Below are positions 55,719 through 64,000 of a stretch of 64,000 nucleotides of DNA, in pieces. Each line of letters starts with the position of its first letter. Positions within the stretch are counted from its first letter, which is position 1. A program made the translations under genes and the position numbers. The stretch spans positions 248,001-312,000 of the forward strand of contig VFIW01000025.1 in assembly GCA_006386115.1 (NCBI GenBank), read 5' to 3'. The notes below the pieces were generated by a model, which worked only from the letters and a program-made list of their open reading frames with translations, did not search any database and was not told the DNA's origin. This DNA comes from Globisporangium splendens. Taxonomy: Eukaryota; Oomycota; Peronosporomycetes; Pythiales; Pythiaceae.

Positions 55719-57035
55719 ATGTTTTGTTTGTCTAGCTTCAAGCTCAGCTAGACATCTGCATGAGTGTAGTTGCTAAAGCGGACAACGAACGAACGAGTAT
55801 GTGTAGAACTGTTAACTAGGCGCTTTCTAAAAGTCAGTCTGAACGAGCACTGAAACGGGGTGCATGCGAGTCGGTGACTCAGACAAGCGCAAGCTGCTGC
55901 TGCAGTTCTGGTGTTGTTTCGAAAGAACGAGCACGACCAGGCAAGCAAGAGAGTGTGTGCCTTTGGATTTCATAAACGCCCTTTTACTGCCATAAATTTC
56001 GAAATTGTTGCAGAACAACTCAGATTCACAAATTGCATATCTTCGACCGCAAATCGCGCAGACACTGAACCCACAACTTCTTCTGTCGTTTCATCGTCAC
56101 AGTGGACGAGTCGAATCTTCCCATGGCTTCAGGGAAGGTTCAAGACAGCAGATATGAGCCATGGCACCAATCTGCTCTCTCTGTGGTGAACCATCCCAGC
56201 ACAGGGACATAGTATGCTGGAGAAGTGTCAACTTTTTCACTTGGTGTGTCCTGAAATGGGTCCTGAAGCATGTCTTATTTCATGTTGTCGGGATTAAATG
56301 TGAAATTTGCGGTCTACCCCTCAGATTACGCAATACTAAGCCTCAAGACTCAAGCATGATGATAAGGAATCTATTGAACTTAAAGTTTAAGATTTCCCGG
56401 GGAATACAATTGGTAGGTTCTCAGCTATCATATCCTGCCGTAACACAAGCGTTCTCACACTTGCGCCCGGTGTTTTCGTAATTTTCTAGTTTTTCTGTCA
56501 TTTGTAGTTCTTCGTGTGCCGTTTTGTTGGTGGCTTTGTTTGGTGTTTTATGTATGTTGGCTATGCATCGTCAGGCGCACTTGCACTGGTGATTGTCGCG
56601 CTTCGATGCTTCGATCTCGGCTCGAGTCACACGCGCGCACGTGCGTTTGATTGTGACACCGCCTTGGTGAGGCATAGCCGGTTGGCTCTGTCACGGGGTC
56701 TTGTGCTGCTCGGTATGGTGGTCGCAGACAGCAGGGGTCTTGTGCTGCGTCTCTTGTTGGCGACGTTGCCGGTTCGTTGTTCTGCGTGACGGGTGGTCAC
56801 ATACAGCGGGTAATGGTGCGGCGTCCTGGTGGGCGTCGCAGTTGTGCTTCGTGATGGAGTGACCACGACAGCGGGTCCATATTCGTGCTCATATTGGTCG
56901 TGTATTTCATTTCTCACCACCCCAGGGCCTCCAAGAAGGGGGGATTCTCTCCCTGGGATGGGCCGGCCCAAACTGGACCGCTGAGGCTGGAACTGGACCG
57001 CACTTTCGATCTAGCCTTCTACAGGAGAGGCAGCC
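55719..57035. other. Intergenic and possible 5' region of the family-2 LINE
   Basis: No host gene is supported. From about 56500 the sequence becomes G/T-rich and may be the 5' UTR of the downstream element, but I see no boundary. Confidence 0.4.
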
Positions 57036-59258
57036 TTGGTACCAGCTGTTTGTATCGGGAGTACAAGTACCACGACGACAATCGACAGTCCACTGCCAAG
57101 ATCATTGGAAAGGGGCGAATACACTGAACTGAGTATACGAGCCTTTATAAAGAGCGATAAGCGAATGCTTTCTCCTGAGGTCTCCATGACGAATATGGAG
57201 CAACCAAAGGAGGGGGCCGCGCGGAAGGATGCTCCAGAAGGTGTTTCCACGAAGACAGCCACCGCGCTGCGGAGTGGACGTGCGCAAGTCGACGCAGATT
57301 TGGCTGTACGAGCGTCGCAGCACGAAGAAGGGGGAGCCCGAGATTCTGTGCATACGAACGATACGGCCCAATTAAAAGCAGGAGGACAAGACAAGATAGG
57401 GACCATTGAGGAGGGCACGACTCCATCGCGTGCGGAAGGCTCTCGAAAAGAAGCGTCGACGGAGACCACGCAAGTGGAGAGATACGAAGCCCTCGCCGCG
57501 AAATTGCGTGTGTCATCAAACGCGGTGAACAAAGTGGAGATTGAATACGAAGTGCGGTTAATGTTCACGGCTCTTTACAACGGGATGCGGATCCTTGAGC
57601 AACCAAAAAAGGCGAACGACAATTACCCAACACTCAATGGAGAAGAAGCGGACGCACTGGTAGACCTTTTCCGTCTACTGGCAATTGAAAAGGGAAAATC
57701 CTTTCCGGAGTGGAAGCGGACGATCCAAGATTTATGCAAGGATATGCACCGGTCATCGTGGACAGTGGTAGCGCTTATCCAAAAGAGAATTGACCAGAAC
57801 AAGCTGGCAGAAGAAACCAAGGCTTCACCATGGGGTTCGCAAACCAGCACCAACAGTCAAACAAAAGCCAAAGAGCAAGGCACCCAGCCCTTCACCTTCA
57901 AATCGGACAAATACTCGGAGGAGGAACAAAGCAACATGATCCGACACTGCAAACAAAAGTTCGAGTACTCAGTAACCCTGCGTCAGCCGACAACGATGGA
58001 ATGGGAAATCATGCTAGCGATCGTGGAAGGCGAACTCCTGATTCGACACCTGCCTCAATTCCTACGGCGAGTGTGTGATGGGGACACCCTTTTCCGCTTC
58101 CAGAACACCATCGCAGCTCAGGTGGAAGAAGAGCTGGTCGGCAAATTATCGGATGCAACGCAGGTTTACAAAGATCACCAATCGACCGGACGAATCGTGG
58201 AAGCCATCTTGCAAGCAGCGAGATACCGAAATGACGGCAAAATGGAAGAGACAATGGCGATGCTGAAAGACCTCAAAGCTGCGGAATATAATGACAGTAC
58301 TCATTCTCTTCACTTCTATTTCTTTGACAGGAGCACAGCGGCGAAATGGAACAAAATGACGATCCCCTTCCGACGCCAATTGGTGCAGCTCATATCCGCG
58401 CACCAGACGGAGACAACCGGAGAGCGACAGGAGGCAAACAACGTTTGGAACAGGCAATTGGGAGCGGACGGGCTACAGAATGCAGAATCGAGATCGAGGT
58501 ACAAAATTCAGCTTTTGAACACTGCTCGCTCAATGAATATGGCCTTGTTTTTAGAATACTTGAAGCAGACGACAGGCAAGCGATTCTACGCCTACCCACT
58601 TGATCAGTACGGTCCAAGATCCAACTAATCGCAGTGGTGGGAGGTGCTCTTTGAAGACGAATTGTGTCCAAAAGCGCTTATCGATGTCAGACGAATTATT
58701 TGGCGAGGGCGAACGCTCATCCTTCACCACGCATCCAAGTATCGAATTGCTCCTTGTTTAATCTGCGGGGCAGCGGGACATTTCGCGCGAGCATGTAAGG
58801 CAACGGAAGAGGAACTAACAACTAACAACTGTATTTACGCAGGTGATGTGATCGTGAGTAAACTTCCGAGAAAGCCAGCCACTTTCACAAGTGCAGCGGA
58901 AATAAAAGAGTCGGTCTCAGACAGTATCGACAAAGAGAAACAGCCACTTCAACCCGCAGCAGAGAGTCCTCACGCCAGTGAGGAAAACAAGCCGAGCGAG
59001 AACGCGAATCTCGTGACGCCTGACGAGACCAACACGTCCAGCCCACAACCGAACTCCAACCCAAAAATCCAACAAAAAATGCATCGTTTACAGTGGGAAC
59101 AGGAATTTCAGGACAACAAATCGGCAATCTCAAAGAACAGGCGAAGGCGAAACCAAACGGCGCAGCAGCGAATACAAAAGGACCCGCGTCAAAGGCAAGC
59201 CAGAAAAATGGACCAAACCAGATTTCCAAGGAGGACATCCGATGGGCAAAAGAACTGA
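57036..59258 (+). pseudogene. Family-2 LINE ORF1, gag-like with CCHC zinc knuckle, one internal TAA
   Basis: The frame is open at 57036-58625 (530 codons) and, past one TAA, at 58629-59258 in the same frame. The N-terminal 150 residues are charged and disordered, and the middle is helical and gag-like (FYFFDRSTAAKWNKMTIPF near residue 430). After the TAA comes the zinc knuckle CLICGAAGHFARAC near 58765-58806 (C-x2-C-x4-H-x4-C), which binds RNA in LINE and retroviral gag proteins. The last 60 codons are likely out of frame: the true sequence shifts to the OTU frame around 59062-59080. The initiating ATG is uncertain; several in-frame ATGs follow 57036. Confidence 0.78.
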
Positions 59259-61161
59259 TGCGCTTTCGACGAGATATGGACGAGCTGATGAAGGTGCACG
59301 TGGAAAGACAAGCCGAGCTCAACCCGAACCGTAACGACATCATGGACTGGGATGGGGAGTACACGCTTCAAGACGTGATGGAAGCCAACGGACTTGCAGA
59401 AGCAACGACACCACCTACCGGAAATTGCCAATTTTATGCAGTGGCGGAAGCGATGCTCCAAATCACGCATGACAACATGGCCAATGAGAAGCTGCTCGAG
59501 GCAACGGCGAGCAGAATCAAGCAAAGTATGAACGCGGCCGCACGTCTCAACTTCGATCTTGAATTCCCTGAAGGAACGCATCTGGGAATACTCGAAGCAT
59601 TGGGGAGAGGGGATCGAAAAATGAGCCCAAAAGAAAGGAAAGCAGATGTTCTCGACTATTTCAATGATATCGCAAGCAGCTCCTCCAGCCGATCGTCGAC
59701 GCTGCCAGGGTCCATGTGGGGTGGACCGGAGTCCTTGCGGATGGCTGCCAAGGCTTTGCAGAGAAAAGTCTTCGTGCTCATCGAGACAACGTACAGAAAC
59801 CGAAAAGGGTTTGCAATTTACAAGCCACAATCCAGAGTCCACGCAGGAGGCCAGTTTCTGTCAGCCAAAGAGCATGCGTGCACGGGGAAGCAATGGGAAG
59901 ACGAGCTTCGTCAGGACAGAATCGAAGCAGAGACTACGAGCAGTCCACTTCCAATTGTGATGAAATTCGCAAAAGAACACTACAACAGTCTGCATTTCAG
60001 AACCCTAAACGAACCATCGTCACCGGCGAATATGACGAGCTCCTCGTTAGCGAAGCATCTCCAAGGATCCGAAAGGAGCAAGACGGAGTTCAAGACTGAC
60101 CGATCCGGCCAATTCGACTTCGAACCAGTTGCGGAGGATTCAATGGAGGAAAGCGACGATTCCAGTTTGGAAGATTTAGAGGTGGCTCCATCGCTGGACG
60201 AACGAGAAAAGTTCGAGCCAAACCAGCTCAGCGGACATCACGGCTGGTTGTTCGCATCTCAGGAGAATCAGCTTGTGGTGTATCACTCGCCCACAACCGA
60301 GTTACCTCCACAACCCAGGAAGCGAGATAGAGACGAAACCCTGATGCTCACAGCGGGAGATGGTGACAACGCGATGAACCTGAACAGCCTCAATGTCCCC
60401 CTCAAGAAAACCAGAACGCTCTCGAGACGTTTGGCGATCGAAGGAGACTCCATGCAGAAACGCAGAGACCTCGAGCGCACGCTGCAGGAGCATTGGGAAG
60501 GGTTCCAGGAGCAATGGAAACAAGAAACCAAATGCCCCTTTCCTCTGCTCTCGTCCAATCATAATGTATGGACGCAGGCAGCTCTCAATGAATGGGAGCG
60601 AATTCTAGCGATGTTGAAGACGTCGCCAGGGCCGCATCATGTGCTGAACCACCTCAGAGGGCCAACCCTAGTGGACTTGACACAAGTACTGCGTGAACAG
60701 GTGATTGAGGAAGGACTCAAACGTCTTTTATACCGCACCGATGAAGCAGAAACCAAGGTATGGATTACAGGTTGGTTTGACAGGATTGCAACGGCAACCA
60801 CGAAGGAACAACGGGCGGCACTACTCAACTCCAAGGAAGACTGGTCGATGCTAGGAAGAATGAAGTACGGTGGTCTCGAAGTTTTGCGACTTTGTCACCC
60901 GACCCAGCAAGAGAAGCTCGCCGCTACATCATCTGCACAGTGGTGTATGAGGAGGAGCTGCAGACGTTCAGGTCTAGCGACGCCGAAGACCCAGACAACC
61001 TGTACGAGGCGATTGAAGACTTCTGTGCGATATTGAAGCAAACCAGAGAACTCAAAGCAGCCTTCAAGAGTGGAGAGGAGCTCAGCGAATGGTCAGCTCT
61101 ATCGGTGATCATGGCTCAAGTCACCATGGAAGTGGACTCGGTCGAGCCCTCAAGGTACTAA
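59093..61161 (+). pseudogene. OTU-like cysteine protease region of family-2 LINE
   Basis: In this frame TPPTGNCQFYAVAEAML places the OTU nucleophile Cys at codon 59426-59428, in a motif that is GNC-x-F-x-A-x-A in OTU deubiquitinases. IVMKFAKEHYNSLHF ends the domain with the catalytic His at 59978-59980 in the typical HYNSL context. Between them GSMWGGPESLRMAAKALQRKVFVLI matches the OTU W-G-x-x-x-E-L-x-A-L-A block. The usual Asp before GNC is Thr here. After the OTU domain come an acidic stretch and basic clusters (PRKRDRDE, LKKTRTLSRR) that may be nuclear signals. The frame shifts near 60890; its continuation ends at 61161 (VEPSRY). Role inferred: polyprotein cleavage or deubiquitination. Confidence 0.8.
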
Positions 61162-61210
61162 AGGCACGACACCAACAGGTAACCAAGATGGCAGTAGCCC
61201 AGGTACAGAA

Positions 61211-64000
61211 ATGTACGCCGCGCTACATGCCCTCAAGAATGCATTTTACAAAAACCAAAAAAAGGAAAAAAGATCATGTCCTAACACGCTACGGGTATTA
61301 ACTCAGAACGTGTGCGGATTCAAAAAGAAAGAACGAACAAAATGGTTAGAGGATCTCAAGGGGGCACTAACCGCAGAAAAGTATGATATCATTTATTTAC
61401 AGGAAACGAGGATCACCACAGCCAAAGAAGAACGCAGACTCCGACAATACTGGAACCGAATATGGGGGATTACAAACCTGGACGAAGCAACGTCCTTTTG
61501 GTCCATCCATCCAGACGCGACCGGCGGAGTTGCAATACTCACAAATCCGAAGACAATTAGCGAAACAAAACTGATCGAGGAATCCAAGTGGACAAATCGC
61601 ACAGTCGCTATCAAGTCCAAGGGAGTGGTGTGGATTAACGTGTACGCACCCAACAAGAAATCAGAGCGAGAACACTTCTTCCGACGCCTAAACGAGGAGT
61701 TCGGGACTCATCGTGCAGCAGCAGTGCTCGGAGGTGACTTCAATTGTGTGCTCGACAAGCAACGAGACCGGTACCAAAGAGGAGTTCTGCTACCGATGCA
61801 ATGCGAAAGTGCAGAACTGAGAAGATTAGTGACGGAGTGGAACATACACGACGCACGGGAGCTAGTGGAGGATCCGGAGTGGCCAGTGTAGCGAGAACCG
61901 ACGGAGCATTTCACATACTGGAGAAAAAACTCAGCCAGTCGACTTGACCAATTCTATATCGCAGGAAATCTGGGAAGCGCCGTGCAATGGGAGCCCATAG
62001 AGCTACCCAAGCGCTACTCGGATCACCAAGCAGTGGTGCTGCATATGAAATGGACGAGCCAACCGCAGAGACCAAGGAAGGTGAACAAGTGCAGGTACCC
62101 GATACGTACTTCGCGTCCTGATTTGGTGCGGACTGGAGTGCAACAGGCAATCAGTCGCGAGCTGGAGCTGATGCAGAGTGAAGGACCAATCGAGTGGAGC
62201 CATCTGGAGAAGCGTATCATCCAAGCAATACTGAGAGTAAGTCGAGCAGAGAAGCGGCAAGTGCGAAGATACCAGCAAAAGTTGGAGGATCAGCAGCACC
62301 AACCTGTGAAACGCTCAAGGCGCCAGCTGATCGAAGAACAAGCAAACGCGGCAAGAGAGGCAGCAGAGTTTAAATTCGGTAAGTATATGCAAGCAACGCA
62401 GGGGGATGTTCGTCACTTCTTTCGGAGGATCGCCAACTGGCAGCGGGATCAAACAATTTCGCGATTGGAACCGACCCCCGGAAGGTACCACCCACCAAAC
62501 GCGAGTCTAGCGGACATCATGGGGGCTGAGTGGCACCAAATCACCGGCCAGAGCCATGCTGCGGTCCCTCCGCACAAGGCTGGACAGCGATTCGATGCAC
62601 TGGTGTACATTCCGGAAACTCGGAAAGTCACGGAAGCGCAAAACCAAGACTTGATGGCACCCATTACTGAGAAAGAAGTACGAGAGGCAATCGCGGCTTT
62701 ACATCGGCATAAGGCAGGTGGCGTGGACAGTCTGAACAATGACTTCTACAAGGATTGCGAGGACGTGATGGTCGACGTTTTGGTGCGGGAATTCAACAAC
62801 ATCCAACGCGGGGCACCCATGCCAAGATCATTCGGTCAAGGAATCGTTATTCCGTTGCGCAAGAAAGGAGATTCACCAAATCCCCTCGATTACAGACCAA
62901 TCACTCTGCTTACGACCACATACAAGTTGTTTGCAAAAGTCCTAGCAACAAGGTTGCAAGACATCCTTCTGTGGATCATCGGAGAAGAACAACAAGGCTT
63001 CGTACGCGACCGACTGATGGAGAACGCGATCCTCATCATGCAAGCCGCATTGGATAAAGCGTACCACAGCAGCACTGAAGGGTTCGATGACGCTCCGGGA
63101 ATTGTGATGCTTGACTTCATGAAGGCTTACGACACATTGGACAGAGACTTTCTGTACCTTGTGCTGAGCAAGTTCGGCTTTGGGCGACAATTTGCGGATT
63201 TAGTACGTCGAATGCACACGGACACTACGGCGCAGTACCTGGTGAACGGTGAACTGTCGAGAGAATGGGAGGTCAAGTCGGGTATTCGTCGAGGTTGCCC
63301 CCTGGCCCCTCTGCTGTTTATCGTTGCCGCGGAGATTCTCGCACTGGCAGTACAACAAGACCCCTATCTGGATGGAATTCGTGTGACCAGATCAGGAGCA
63401 GAACCCCATCTTATTTCGACCTTCGTCGACGACTCTGCTGTCTTTTTGAAACAAGGGAGACAGCTGCTTCGGTTGATGCAGCTGCTGTCCGAGTTTGGCC
63501 AGCAATCAGGTCTGCACGTGCAACCAACGAAAAGCAGCTACATCTGTCTCAACACAGCAGTAGTCCAAGAACAAAGATGCGGCATTCCAATCCTGAAGCA
63601 TGGAGAGACGGTGAGGTACCTTGGCATCCAAATAGGAACCGGGAACATCACGCAGGCTAATTGGGAGGACCGCCTGCAAAAGCTCCGAACAAGACTGATT
63701 ATCGCGACCAAAGTCTCCAACAGTGTGGTGGGGAGAGTGCTTATGCTGAATTCCGTCATGCTGCCGTCGATTCTGTTCACTGCCGGCTACATCAAGCCCC
63801 CAGCGAAGGTCGTGGATCAGCTAGTGAATCTACAAAAGCAATTTTTGTGGCAATCGACACTCGGCACAGACGGCACGAGGCACAAGGTGAGTCCTTCCCT
63901 GCTCTACCTGCCGGTCAAGGAAGGAGGGATTGGTCTCTATTCAATACCTCTGGCAATAAAGCGACAAGCGATGCGGCGGACAACTCGGTGGCTACAGCGA
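61211..64000 (+). pseudogene. Family-2 LINE ORF2: APE endonuclease and reverse transcriptase, partial, one internal TAG
   Basis: The endonuclease starts LRVLTQNVCGFKKKERTKW near 61289, with YLQETRI and GGDFNCVLDKQRDR, and after a TAG at 61889-61891 resumes in the same frame (YWRKNSASRLDQFYI, SDHQAV). Reverse transcriptase motifs are NPLDYRPITLLTTTYKLFAK near 62878, MLDFMKAYDTLDRDFLY near 63109, SGIRRGCPLAPLLF near 63277 and FVDDSAVFL near 63421, where FVDD replaces YADD. The thumb follows (RYLGIQIG near 63616). The frame is open to the window end; any RNase H would lie beyond. The first ATG may be at 61190 or 61211. Confidence 0.85.

Larger units (their letters stand above)
57036..64000 (+). 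mobile_element. Family-2 LINE with CCHC gag, OTU-like protease, APE and RT, runs off window
   Basis: A second non-LTR retrotransposon, unrelated in sequence to family 1. Order: gag-like ORF1 with CCHC knuckle, OTU-like cysteine protease region, acidic/basic linker, then ORF2 with APE endonuclease and reverse transcriptase. Stops and shifts: TAA at 58626-58628, a shift near 59062-59080 in A-runs, a shift near 60890, and TAG at 61889-61891. The 3' end is beyond the window. Confidence 0.88.

Overview
The window looks like nuclear DNA of a plant-associated oomycete (Peronosporales/Pythiales type). It holds three Pep-13-type elicitor transglutaminases with CBM1 and PAN modules, a SHAQKYF-class MYB factor, a WRKY19-like zinc-finger protein and a START/FYVE-like protein. 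Several promoters match the oomycete start-site consensus GCTCATTYYNCAWTTT. Most genes are intronless and widely spaced; the spacers carry non-LTR retrotransposons. I cannot name the species.

Layout. 1-2525 (-): 5' part of a P5B-type P-type ATPase, cut by the window edge. 3417-6119 (+): eight-exon CCDC61/VFL3 basal-body coiled-coil gene. 6325-7766 (-): SHAQKYF MYB factor, probably with one intron. 7767-12081: long stretch without a supportable gene. 12082-12792 (+): WRKY19-like CCHC-repeat protein. 13783-24200 (-): three transglutaminase elicitor paralogues in tandem. The first has one in-frame TGA, the second has frame-breaking indels in its PT-repeat linker, and the third is intact. 25946-42732: five PHT1/PHO84-type phosphate:H+ symporters. 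Two of them (35637-37439 and 38182-39984) form a near-perfect 1803-bp inverted repeat around a 742-bp spacer, and a third (41302-42732) is nearly identical over its transcribed part.

Retroelements. Family 1 (APE, YADD reverse transcriptase, RNase H) has one nearly complete, mutated copy (46305-53290). It lies 5'-to-5' against a truncated copy (44481-46304); another truncated copy sits at 32342-34150. Two tiny 3'-tail insertions (67 and 102 bp) carry clear target-site duplications. Family 2 (57036 to the window end) encodes a CCHC gag-like protein, an OTU-like cysteine protease domain, an APE endonuclease and a reverse transcriptase with FVDD at the active site. Its frames carry several stops and shifts, and it runs off the window. 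The host gene between them (53821-55209, -) encodes a START-like/FYVE-like protein.

Taken together, the window has two locally amplified gene families at the host-nutrient and host-recognition interface (secreted elicitor transglutaminases and phosphate uptake), and the phosphate cluster shows signs of ongoing gene conversion, set among decaying LINEs.
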